This document shows, in pieces, positions 23,354-29,541 of a stretch of 38,724 bases of DNA (positions are counted from its first letter, which is position 1; every line of letters begins with the position of its first letter). A model generated the notes under the pieces. The model did not search any database. It was not told the origin of the DNA and saw only the letters and a list, made by a program, of their open reading frames with translations. Both the position numbers and the translations under genes were made by a program. The stretch comes from a virus: IMG/VR virus record IMGVR_UViG_3300033145_000247, positions 1 to 38,724 of that record; one strand, written 5' to 3'.

Positions 23354-23574
23354 CCGAAACGGAAGTTATTAAAAACCATCTCAGAGAGTGGCGAGTTAAG
23401 AAGTTGATGACTCAGAAGGAACTGGCTAAGGCCAGCGGGGTCAGCCAGGTCACGATCAGTTTCATTGAGAATCAGCTTTCCGATCCGATGAACTTGACGA
23501 AACAGAAACTTGCCCGCGCCTTGAAGGTTGAGGTTGAGCAGATATTCCCGCCGAGAGACAGGAACTCAAAATGA
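23350..23574 (+). CDS. Xre/Cro-type helix-turn-helix regulator
   Basis: Started at ATG 23350 with GGAGG at 23341-23344, the protein is 74 residues. It is a complete single HTH_3 domain: IKNHLREWRVKKLMTQKELAKASGVSQVTISFIENQ, with the recognition helix at about 32-40, then KLARALKVEVEQIFPP, the usual ending of Cro/C1-type minimal regulators. No dimerisation or cleavage domain is present. It probably controls the early promoter region. Its leader overlaps the closing helix of RNA module 1, so folding of that RNA could affect its translation. Confidence 0.88.
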   Translation: MTETEVIKNHLREWRVKKLMTQKELAKASGVSQVTISFIENQLSDPMNLTKQKLARALKVEVEQIFPPRDRNSK

Positions 23575-23915
23575 CGCATACATCCCTCGGGGAAAACCTT
23601 GAACCACCGGACGGTATCGAGCCGTTGGACTGCCCGGAATGCGATCATCCGATGGAGCATATCGGCGGATGGGACTTTGAATGCAAGTGGCCTCCATGCG
23701 ACACGAACAGCATCGATTGTAAAGAGTATTACGCTGACCTGGAGGATAAGGTTGACGAACTCAACAGTAAGCTATACAGGCGGGCGCAGCTACTCAGGGG
23801 ATTGTTGAAATGTATTCACTACGAGCAGATACGCGGATCGGCTACATTCAATGCCATGGTGGCTGATTTGAAGATCGTGCTGAAAGTAGACGAGAAGAAA
23901 AACGGAGGACGATGA
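23571..23915 (+). CDS. Zinc-ribbon plus coiled-coil protein
   Basis: The 114-residue protein overlaps the Xre gene by 4 bp. Residues 21-24 (CPEC) and 38-43 (CKWPPC) form a probable zinc ribbon with the intervening HPMEHIGGWDFE. A helical segment follows (YYADLEDKVDELNSKLYRRAQLL), likely a short coiled coil. The arrangement of metal knuckle then coiled coil is frequent in small early phage proteins of unknown role and recurs in this genome (28223, 29155, 29538). Confidence 0.75.
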   Translation: MTHTSLGENLEPPDGIEPLDCPECDHPMEHIGGWDFECKWPPCDTNSIDCKEYYADLEDKVDELNSKLYRRAQLLRGLLKCIHYEQIRGSATFNAMVADLKIVLKVDEKKNGGR

Positions 23916-23916
23916 C

Positions 23917-24165
23917 ATGAACGAGACAGAAATCAAGGCAAAGGCAACACGTACAGCGACGGAAATACTTGCACTTGAAGAGGAGAAGTTAGACCGCATC
24001 CGTGCCGAAGAACGCAAGCGCATCCGTGACCAGGTTGAGAAGTGGCGGGATGAGGCATTAGAAAGGAGCGATAAAGCTCCAGAGCACGGATCAATGTGCC
24101 ACTACAATGGGAGAGCGGAGGCTTACGAAACTGTCCTCAACTTGATTAACGAGAAGAAGAATTAG
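23917..24165 (+). CDS. Charged helical protein, unknown
   Basis: The 82-residue protein is almost entirely predicted helix with alternating Glu/Lys/Arg (LALEEEKLDRIRAEERKRIRDQVEKWRDEALERSDKAP) and ends GRAEAYETVLNLINEKKN. The C-terminal pattern resembles many small phage proteins that end in a helix of the type AEAY.T.L.LI. A GGAGG site lies upstream of ATG 23917. No catalytic feature is visible. Confidence 0.7.
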   Translation: MNETEIKAKATRTATEILALEEEKLDRIRAEERKRIRDQVEKWRDEALERSDKAPEHGSMCHYNGRAEAYETVLNLINEKKN

Positions 24166-24184
24166 TACCTCCTCCATTGATAAG

Positions 24185-24216
24185 GCCGGGGAGTATTCGC
24201 ACGATTACTCCCCGGC
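24185..24216 (+). other. Perfect 11-bp intergenic hairpin
   Basis: GCCGGGGAGTA (24185-24195) pairs with TACTCCCCGGC (24206-24216) around a 10-nt loop in the 69-bp gap between two genes. No T-tract follows on the + strand (TGATAAAAAGG), so intrinsic termination is doubtful. mRNA stability or processing is more likely. Confidence 0.6.
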
Positions 24217-24234
24217 TGATAAAAAGGTGATGAC

Positions 24235-24546
24235 ATGAGCGCGATAGAAAAAGTAATCGAAATATCAAAGTCCGGCTATGAATTGATTCAGGAAGAAGAT
24301 TGGTACGAGTTACTTGATGAAGTGAAGGAGCTTATGCCTGAACTCGCAGAACTCCGCAAGGATTCAGAGCGTTTGGAGTGGCTTAAATCCATGATGTCGG
24401 GCAAGACGCAAGTATTTATTATCTTTGATCTTCTTAACTCGATTAAACCGTGGGGCACGTATCGGAAACGTGCCAAGAGACCAAAGCCGTTAGAAAGATT
24501 CGAGGATTTCAATGCCGCAATCGACGCGGCGATGCTGAACACTTGA
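24235..24546 (+). CDS. Small helical phage protein, unknown
   Basis: The 103-residue protein starts MSAIEKVIEISKSGYELIQEEDWYELLDEVKELMPELAEL. It contains RKDSERLEWLKSMM, a phrase common in small uncharacterised phage proteins, and ends FEDFNAAIDAAMLNT. The promoter of the next gene begins within its last codon. Its role is unknown. Confidence 0.65.
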   Translation: MSAIEKVIEISKSGYELIQEEDWYELLDEVKELMPELAELRKDSERLEWLKSMMSGKTQVFIIFDLLNSIKPWGTYRKRAKRPKPLERFEDFNAAIDAAMLNT

Positions 24547-24572
24547 CAGACTACACAAGGGTATGGTATAAA
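24543..24572 (+). promoter_or_regulatory. Consensus promoter giving a leaderless transcript
   Basis: TTGACA (24543-24548), an 18-bp spacer ending in TGG, and TATAAA (24567-24572) are followed after exactly 6 nt by ATG 24579. No Shine-Dalgarno lies between, so the mRNA would start at or next to the start codon. Confidence 0.82.
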
Positions 24573-24578
24573 AGTGTT

Positions 24579-24809
24579 ATGAAAAAGAGAAAGAAACTAT
24601 CGAGGGGAACGCCGACACCACGCGAAAAGGATATCCTGGCGGCGATCCGGCTCTATCAGAAGAACAATAAACGCCCGCCGACCTTTGAGGAACTTGGCGA
24701 AGCAATCGGAATGGCGAAAGTGACGGCGGTAGGCCATTGTCGAAGGCTACAAGATAAAGGACTGGTCACATGGGATAAATGGAAGTCCCGCACGTTGCGA
24801 ATACTTTGA
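24579..24809 (+). CDS. Winged-helix regulator (LexA N-terminal-like), leaderless
   Basis: The 76-residue protein has a basic start (MKKRKKLSRGTPTPREKDIL), then the LexA-domain pattern AIRLYQKNNKRPPTFEELGEAIGMAKVTAVGHCRRLQDKGLVTWDKWKSRTLRIL, with recognition helix about 48-60 and wing about 61-76. It stops just after the wing and has no protease part. ATG 24579 is set by the promoter. Having its own consensus promoter inside an operon suggests a repressor or activator needed early. It is a family mate of the proteins at 912 and 36873. Confidence 0.82.
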   Translation: MKKRKKLSRGTPTPREKDILAAIRLYQKNNKRPPTFEELGEAIGMAKVTAVGHCRRLQDKGLVTWDKWKSRTLRIL

Positions 24810-24823
24810 AAAGGAGCGAACGA

Positions 24824-25165
24824 ATGGCGAAGAATTATATCAGCCGGGGCGACGTATTAACGCTTACCGCCCAAGCAGCCCACACATCAGGCTCACCGTA
24901 CAGGATCAGCGGATTCAATGGTGTCGCACTGATTTCTGTCGAGTCGGGCGAACAGTTGAGTTTCCAGCTTTCAGGGATCTTCGAGTTCACAATGAGCGAT
25001 GCCGCTGAAGTCGGCAGCCGGATATTCATCGACCTCAATGAGGGACTTCATGCCACCGGCGGCGGTCCCCAACCTATCGGCCAGGACTGGATACTGTTCG
25101 GTCGAGCCGTCACTGCAAGCGACGCGGAAGGCAAGTTTTACTGTCGCTTGCTTCAGTCAGACTAA
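24824..25165 (+). CDS. DUF2190-type capsid decoration-like protein
   Basis: Started at ATG 24824 (AAGGAG at 24811-24816), the protein is 113 residues. The opening MAKNYISRGDVLTLTAQAA and the beta-barrel-like phrases FNGVALISVESGEQLSFQLSGIFEFT and DWILFGRAVTASDAEGKFYCRLLQSD match the DUF2190 pattern, usually a small head protein encoded beside the capsid gene. Here it lies about 17 kb from the capsid gene, in the early region directly before the RNA module trio. It may have moved there, or may have a different job such as binding the RNAs, which is speculation. Confidence 0.7.
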   Translation: MAKNYISRGDVLTLTAQAAHTSGSPYRISGFNGVALISVESGEQLSFQLSGIFEFTMSDAAEVGSRIFIDLNEGLHATGGGPQPIGQDWILFGRAVTASDAEGKFYCRLLQSD

Positions 25166-25206
25166 CTCTCGATGGGTTAGCCCACGAAAACTTGGTAAGG
25201 GGCGAC

Positions 25207-25240
25207 GCGGCCCGTTCTTAGCCCGCACGGGCAAGGCCGC
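25207..25240 (+). other. Nested GC-rich hairpin before RNA module 2
   Basis: GCGGCC (25207-25212) pairs with GGCCGC (25235-25240) and encloses a second stem, GCCC with GGGC, around 25221-25232. It occupies most of the gap between the DUF2190-type gene and RNA module 2, and no T-tract follows. It may belong to the same precursor RNA. Confidence 0.55.
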
Positions 25241-25248
25241 AAAGCACC

Positions 25249-25375
25249 TTGATAATTGAGTTGGATGCTTGACCGCAACCAGGCCGACAATGCGGGTGGG
25301 GTTGTCACGGTGACAGCGCGCAATCCGGGGTTCGAGTCCCTTTCCCCCCACACAAGCATCCTACTGAGTTATCAA
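25249..25375 (+). ncRNA. Structured RNA module 2 (T-arm-like cargo)
   Basis: Arms 25249-25271 and 25353-25375 form a 23-bp helix with the constant outer half (TTGATAATTGA against TGAGTTATCAA), a G-G mismatch at position 10 and a U-U at position 14. The inner half GGATGCTTG/CAAGCATCC is perfect and unique to this module. The 81-nt cargo has CCGCA/TGCGG, GTGGGG (25296-25301) with CCCCAC (25346-25351), TGTCA-CGG-TGACA, and a hairpin GGG-TTCGAGT-CCC like a tRNA T arm. There is no D arm or usable anticodon arm, so it is not a normal tRNA. It is preceded by CAAAGCACC, a linker repeated before modules 3 and 4. Confidence 0.78.
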
Positions 25376-25384
25376 AAAAGCACC

Positions 25385-25492
25385 TTGAAAATTGAGTAGG
25401 GCATCTGTTACCGGACCCGGTATGCGCAGAGGTCAAGATGGTTTCTAGGGTTCAAATCCCATTATCTCACAGGTGTCCTACTGAATTATCAA
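25385..25492 (+). ncRNA. Structured RNA module 3 (T-arm-like cargo)
   Basis: Arms 25385-25407 and 25470-25492 pair over 23 positions with the constant outer half, an A-A at position 5 and G-G at position 10. The inner half GTAGGGCATCTG/CAGGTGTCCTAC is kept paired through two G-U pairs. The 62-nt cargo contains TACCGG-AC-CCGGTA and a hairpin GGG-TTCAAAT-CCC resembling a T arm. The linker AAAAGCACC joins it to module 2. No ORF or ribosome site is seen. Confidence 0.78.
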
Positions 25493-25503
25493 ACAAAAGC
25501 ATC

Positions 25504-25606
25504 TTGATAATTGAATGAGTGCTCGTGCAGAAGTCCGGCGGTGTGAGGCTCCAGGGTCAAAGCATGTCGGCAGCAAGTCGCGACCGGGCACTCATTGAGT
25601 TTTCAA
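25504..25606 (+). ncRNA. Structured RNA module 4
   Basis: Arms 25504-25525 and 25585-25606 pair over 22 positions: constant outer half, U-U at position 5, G-G at position 10, and inner half ATGAGTGCTCG/CGGGCACTCAT with one U-G pair. The 59-nt cargo is different again (GTCCGGCGG, CTCCAGGGTCAAAGC, CAGCAAGTCGCG) and lacks the clear T-arm hairpin. It follows linker ACAAAAGCATC. The AGGAG site of the next gene starts 4 nt after the module. Confidence 0.75.
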
Positions 25607-25622
25607 ACACAGGAGTTGAGAA

Positions 25623-25844
25623 ATGTCGGAATTCATATCCTCACACAAACTTCTACATCTCACTGACAACCTCCGAGTAGTATGTTTATCCGATGAGGAT
25701 TTATTGAAAGAATATCTGGGAGCCGGACGAATCGGCGATACTCACGCATTCAGATTCGGATTTGCACGCTCAACTTTAGAGGATGCCTTACAGCACATTG
25801 AAGAACTTGAAAGGAAAATAAACAAGGAGGCCGACGGTGACTGA
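25623..25844 (+). CDS. Small protein before Gp157-like gene, unknown
   Basis: The 73-residue protein (MSEFISSHKLLHLTDNLRVV and onward) ends in a helix LEDALQHIEELERKINKEADGD. AGGAG at about 25610 lies just after RNA module 4, so its translation may depend on that RNA being processed or folded. It overlaps the next gene by 8 bp. No family is recognised. Confidence 0.65.
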   Translation: MSEFISSHKLLHLTDNLRVVCLSDEDLLKEYLGAGRIGDTHAFRFGFARSTLEDALQHIEELERKINKEADGD

Positions 25845-26406
25845 TGAACGCAAATCACTCTATCAACTCACTCAGGAAGAAGCCGAACTACTGATGGAAT
25901 TCGAGTGGGCTTTGAATCCTGAACCGGACCCTGAGACCGGCGAGATTCCTGATACGGAAGAATCCGCAATGGCCCTGCTCTCGATTCAGATGCAGTCCAG
26001 CGAGAAGATCCAGGCCATGATCCGCATCGTGGAGGAGTTCGAGTACACGGCTTTACTTGCGGCGGCTGATTACGAGGCCGCTGTTGAGATTATTGATCGA
26101 AAGCGACAGCGAAAGAAGTCCTGCGAATCGAACGCCGAACGAATGAAAAAGAACATCCTTCGCTACATGAATGAAACCGGAAAGCAGGAATTGACCGCCG
26201 GTTCTCGACTGCTGAAAGTTGCAGGTACAGGTAGCTCCGTGCTTGTTGGCGAAGCGGCTAAATTACAAATAATGCGCTGGCCTGATGAATTCGTGCGCGT
26301 CAAGTACGAGGCCGATAAGCCCGCCATAAAGGCCGCTGATAAAGAAGGCCGACCGATACCTCCTGGTTGTGAGGTCGTACAGGGAACCAGGCTGATTATC
26401 AAGTGA
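25837..26406 (+). CDS. Siphovirus Gp157-like protein
   Basis: The 189-residue protein starts at GTG 25837, about 7 nt after an AAGGAGG site. It has the Gp157 layout: an N-terminal LYQLTQEEAELLMEFE, a long helical middle (AALLAAADYEAAVEIIDRKRQRKKSCESNAERMKKNILRYMNETGKQEL) and a C-terminal beta part FVRVKYEADKPAIKAADKEGRPIPPGCEVVQG. Gp157 proteins accompany single-strand annealing recombinases in many siphoviruses. Here RecT is encoded two genes downstream. The molecular role of the family is poorly defined. Confidence 0.85.
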   Translation: MTDERKSLYQLTQEEAELLMEFEWALNPEPDPETGEIPDTEESAMALLSIQMQSSEKIQAMIRIVEEFEYTALLAAADYEAAVEIIDRKRQRKKSCESNAERMKKNILRYMNETGKQELTAGSRLLKVAGTGSSVLVGEAAKLQIMRWPDEFVRVKYEADKPAIKAADKEGRPIPPGCEVVQGTRLIIK

Positions 26407-26419
26407 GGAGATGATAGAG

Positions 26420-26824
26420 ATGGAAAGCGTAACGACAACAAGGCTGTCGCTCAACAAAGAGGAAAGGGCGATAGCAAAAACATGGGGCAGGGATTGGAGT
26501 CGAATACGGAATGAGCAAAAAAGGCACGGATCATTTTATATCCTGATCGGCGATTGGTCGGGATATCGCTCAAGCAAGTACCGTTATACCCATATCGTTT
26601 TTATGAGCCGCCGAGCAATGAAGCTATACGGTATCGATGCCGACTGGTGCGCGCATCATCAATTCGGCGATAATACGGGCATGCGTATCTGGATTCAGGA
26701 AATGACAATTGAGAAACTTATCAGTTCTGAAACTCGACAGTGCAGGGGTTATGATTCACTGGTGGGCGAGTATCTTACCAAAGCGCGAATGGAGGAACCC
26801 AATGAACCAGATAATGAAGCGTGA
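26420..26824 (+). CDS. Unknown protein between Gp157-like and RecT genes
   Basis: ATG 26420 is preferred to 26411 because GAGGAG touches 26411 but stands 10 nt before 26420. The product is 134 residues, starting MESVTTTRLSLNKEERAIAK. It contains WGRDWSRIRNEQKRHGSFYILIGDWSGYRSSKYRYTHIVFMSR, a basic, aromatic-rich stretch that might bind nucleic acid. The last 23 bases overlap the recT start. Position suggests a recombination accessory factor. No motif of an exonuclease is present. Confidence 0.65.
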   Translation: MESVTTTRLSLNKEERAIAKTWGRDWSRIRNEQKRHGSFYILIGDWSGYRSSKYRYTHIVFMSRRAMKLYGIDADWCAHHQFGDNTGMRIWIQEMTIEKLISSETRQCRGYDSLVGEYLTKARMEEPNEPDNEA

Positions 26825-27767
26825 ACCCGGATCGGTCGTGAATTGGGAAGATGAGACGATGCGGACGTTCATTAAGGAGAAGTACGCTCCCAATTCGACC
26901 CCTATTGAATTCCACGAATTCATGTGGAAGGCCAAAATGGCCGATGCGAACCCGATCCTGAGTGAGATTTATTTCATAAAATTCGGTGGGAAAAAACCAA
27001 AGGCCGCTGTCGTTTTCTCAATTAATTGGATGATTAAAAAGGCTCACGAAAGCGGGATATTCCGGGGCTTCACCCTGCCCTGGTATCGCGGCAAAAACGG
27101 CATCTGGTATGAAGGCGTGTTTGAAAAGAGTCGCGAAAGGGGGCAAGTGCCGACGCATTGTAAGATCGGCGTGATTCGATCAGATCATCCTGAACCGCTT
27201 TGGGGAATCATTTCATGGGCTGAACGGGCAAAAGAGCATGGCGAATGGTTAAATCAACCCCTTCACATGATGTCGATCCGGGCGCAAGCTGAGGGGTTGC
27301 GCAAAACCATCCCAGGGCTTTCAACCTATTATATTAAAGAAGAATTCTATCGGGATGATAAAGAGGAATGGGTCCACGATCCCGAGCGACCGGCGACCGA
27401 GCAGGCAATTGAGGCCGGACAGGTTGCAAAAGAACGAGCGGACTTCAAGCAGGGCAATGTCGATCCCGGCACCGGGAAAATCGATCCCGGCAAGCGACAG
27501 CAGATCAAGCGGCTCTGTCACGGACTCGGGTACGAGAAGGCTGTCGATTACATCCCCTACATCAACAAGATTCTGGACGATCACGGCCTGCCTGAAATCC
27601 CTGAAGGGAAAGATACGAAAAGCCTGACCGTCGCATCCGGCGAGGTCGTGCTGAAAGCGTTGTGGGAGCAGACGCCGGAGGAGGAAAAAGAAACGATCAC
27701 CGATGCGGACCTTGCACCGGAAGAAGATAAAACGGGACTGTTTAAGGAAGGTGAAAACGATGGTTGA
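26802..27767 (+). CDS. recT: RecT/Bet-family single-strand annealing protein
   Basis: ATG 26802 has GGAGGA at 26791-26796. The longer upstream frame is overlap with the preceding gene. The protein is 321 residues. The core contains KKPKAAVVFSINWMIKKAHESGIFRGFTLPWYRGKNGIWYEGVFEKSR, then ISWAERAKEHGEWLNQPLHMMSIRAQAEGLRKTIPGLSTYYIKEE, which matches the Bet/RecT region where a P-xRM-like helix precedes ALR-x-xFP. The acidic, Lys-rich tail is typical. It anneals complementary single strands in phage recombination. I see no partner exonuclease (RecE or lambda Exo type), so the phage may depend on a host nuclease. Confidence 0.85.
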   Translation: MNQIMKREPGSVVNWEDETMRTFIKEKYAPNSTPIEFHEFMWKAKMADANPILSEIYFIKFGGKKPKAAVVFSINWMIKKAHESGIFRGFTLPWYRGKNGIWYEGVFEKSRERGQVPTHCKIGVIRSDHPEPLWGIISWAERAKEHGEWLNQPLHMMSIRAQAEGLRKTIPGLSTYYIKEEFYRDDKEEWVHDPERPATEQAIEAGQVAKERADFKQGNVDPGTGKIDPGKRQQIKRLCHGLGYEKAVDYIPYINKILDDHGLPEIPEGKDTKSLTVASGEVVLKALWEQTPEEEKETITDADLAPEEDKTGLFKEGENDG

Positions 27768-27978
27768 CAATGGAATCAAAGTCTGCAAGAAATGCGGAGA
27801 GCCGATCCCGATTGATGTGTATGTGATTGACCTTGATGATCTAACATCTTTCATTCAGGATATTAAAATGAATGATAAGCGACCCAGAGACGGCGATTAC
27901 GATGCGCACGTTCAGAAGGTTCTCACAGAAGTGCAGGATCGTATTGCGGAACTCAAATCAGAAGGTAAATCAGAATGA
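27760..27978 (+). CDS. Small CXXC protein, unknown
   Basis: ATG 27760, after AAGGAAGG, overlaps the recT end by 8 bp and gives 72 residues (MVDNGIKVCKKCGEPIPIDV and onward). A single CKKC zinc knuckle near the N-terminus is followed by a helical region VQKVLTEVQDRIAELKSEGKSE. One CXXC pair alone could bind zinc only as a dimer or with other ligands. Function is unknown. Confidence 0.7.
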   Translation: MVDNGIKVCKKCGEPIPIDVYVIDLDDLTSFIQDIKMNDKRPRDGDYDAHVQKVLTEVQDRIAELKSEGKSE

Positions 27979-28226
27979 GCGCACGACCTGACCTGAACGC
28001 ATACCCGATCCGTCCCCTGCACGCAAAGGCGAAAGTCGATCTGCGACAGAAGAACTTCACCGACAAATTCGAGGCTGCACTGAACGAAATCGCCATGGCC
28101 CGACAGAAATTACAAAAGCTGGAGCGACACCTGGAGCCGCATCAGATCGATCCAATTGATTTGAATCTGAACATGGCCCGGAACCATATCGAATTTATCT
28201 GGCGGGAAAGCGGGTTGAAGAAATGA
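27975..28226 (+). CDS. Small helical protein, unknown
   Basis: The 83-residue protein overlaps its neighbours by 4 bp on both sides. A basic N-terminus (MSARPDLNAYPIRPLHAKAK) precedes a helical hairpin-like stretch (FEAALNEIAMARQKLQKLERHLEPHQIDPIDLNLNMARNHIEFIWRESGLKK). No metal motif or catalytic residues are recognised. Confidence 0.65.
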   Translation: MSARPDLNAYPIRPLHAKAKVDLRQKNFTDKFEAALNEIAMARQKLQKLERHLEPHQIDPIDLNLNMARNHIEFIWRESGLKK

Positions 28227-29158
28227 ATTTGAAAATCTTAGGCAGCACGGATTATCAGGTCATAGATGAGAGCGGCAAGCATGTACTCTGGCTTGATGAT
28301 GTAAGCGATGAACAGCGGGCGTTCCTGGACAAGGCAGTAACCGCATTGAATGACCCGACACCTGAGCCGACCGGGGATGGGTACTGGTGGTGTCAGAATT
28401 GCAAAAGAAAGATTGCCATATTAGAAGTAACGGAAACGAAACCGGTACACAATCTCTGTGCGAATAATGTCGAATGGATTGAGCTGATTCGTCAGGCAGG
28501 ATATACAAAGGACTATGAAACTATTCCCAAAGGCTACGAACTGATGGAGTGTTACATGTCGGAAACCGAGTATGTAATTCTTGGTGATCCGCCAGCGGAA
28601 AAAGAAGGTAACGGCGACGCGCTGCACAACTGTGACCAGATGGGTTGCGGCTCATATGGCGGGCATGTACTGGCCCGTATTCCGCGCCTGACACAGCCGA
28701 CCGGCGACGTTGCGGAACTGCTGGATAAAATACGAAGTAAGTTCTCAGGCTCACTCTGGAATGACGAGCGTGAGATGGTTGACGCCCTCCGCACCCTCAT
28801 AGCCGCGCTCCAGGATAAGGTTTCGCTGTACGAGTGCAAGAGACTGCCTGAGCTTGAAGCTGAAAATACCGCGCTCCAGTCCCGCAACGAATTCCTGGAA
28901 ATGGCGTTGAAGGGCGCAGCCGACAGCGAGGCTACGGTGCGGGAGTTGCTTGAGAACATCACGGAAGTTGACGGTTGGCAACCTGAAGGCAACGCAGAAT
29001 ACGATGCCAGTTGCTCAATCTGTGGGCAGAAATACCGGAGTCCCCACTACTTCAAAGTTGAAACTCCTAATATTCCTTTTCGCCCAAAAGATAATCTCTG
29101 CACCAACTCAAAATGCCCCGCCGTGATAGCACGGAAGGCACTGGAGGCTGAGAAATGA
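28223..29158 (+). CDS. Mosaic zinc-binding protein A
   Basis: The 311-residue protein is a string of small segments. Residues about 55-80 have WWCQNCKRK with a later LCANN. A middle section contains NCDQMGCGSYGGHV. A coiled coil spans about 190-240 (LIAALQDKVSLYECKRLPELEAENTALQSRNEFLEMALKGA). The C-terminal zinc unit has CSICGQKY and LCTNSKCPAVIARKALE. The last unit and the stretch DSEATVRELL are shared, at DNA level, with the next gene, so these genes exchange parts. A scaffold or nucleic-acid-binding role is possible; none is shown. Confidence 0.7.
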   Translation: MNLKILGSTDYQVIDESGKHVLWLDDVSDEQRAFLDKAVTALNDPTPEPTGDGYWWCQNCKRKIAILEVTETKPVHNLCANNVEWIELIRQAGYTKDYETIPKGYELMECYMSETEYVILGDPPAEKEGNGDALHNCDQMGCGSYGGHVLARIPRLTQPTGDVAELLDKIRSKFSGSLWNDEREMVDALRTLIAALQDKVSLYECKRLPELEAENTALQSRNEFLEMALKGAADSEATVRELLENITEVDGWQPEGNAEYDASCSICGQKYRSPHYFKVETPNIPFRPKDNLCTNSKCPAVIARKALEAEK

Positions 29159-29541
29159 GCGCGATTAGAACTATTTTACAAAACCTCAATATCAATACAA
29201 AGTGTTGTGATCCAGACGAAGATTGGCCTAAGACGATAAGGCAAGCAGAAAAAGAGTTTATCGAATTGGAGCGGGATCGAGTCAGGCTCGAACATTTCTT
29301 AGACCCTGATAATGAAACGATCGATTCTGCCGAACTCGCGACCCTGCGCGACAGCGAGGCTACGGCGTGGGGGCTGTGCGGGGAGTTGCTTGACATTGAT
29401 AACCTTCCAGCTTGTGCCGCAGATCAAGAAGGATGCTGGTGGTGTGTTACATGCGGTAGTCCTGCTGATATGGATAAGAAATGCACCAACCCCGACTGCC
29501 CCGCCGTGAAAACGCGTAAGGCACTGGAGGAACGGTCATGA
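29155..29541 (+). CDS. Mosaic zinc-binding protein B
   Basis: The 128-residue protein overlaps its neighbour by 4 bp. The N-terminal half is helical and charged (TIRQAEKEFIELERDRVRLEHFLD). The C-terminal half carries GCWWCVTCG (about 92-100) and KCTNPDCPAVKTRKALE, a four-cysteine zinc unit nearly the same as in the preceding gene. The 17-base string cgacagcgaggctacgg occurs in both genes. It looks like a shortened relative of protein A. Confidence 0.7.
   Translation: MSAIRTILQNLNINTKCCDPDEDWPKTIRQAEKEFIELERDRVRLEHFLDPDNETIDSAELATLRDSEATAWGLCGELLDIDNLPACAADQEGCWWCVTCGSPADMDKKCTNPDCPAVKTRKALEERS

Noticed and set aside
24185-24216. Rho-independent terminator
   Set aside because: The stem is good, but the next bases are TGATAAAAAGG rather than a T-run.
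25241-25510. CRISPR-like repeat array from the recurring AAAGCAYCTTGA string
   Set aside because: Only three copies, irregular spacing, each unit self-complementary with its own 3' arm, and no cas genes.
25249-25606. Canonical tRNA genes in the module trio
   Set aside because: T-arm-like hairpins are present in two modules, but D arms, seven-base anticodon loops and a 7-bp acceptor matching the T-arm spacing are missing.
23092-25606. MITE or insertion-sequence remnants with terminal inverted repeats
   Set aside because: The inner halves of the arms differ between copies while staying paired, which terminal repeats of one mobile element would not do; no target duplications are seen.
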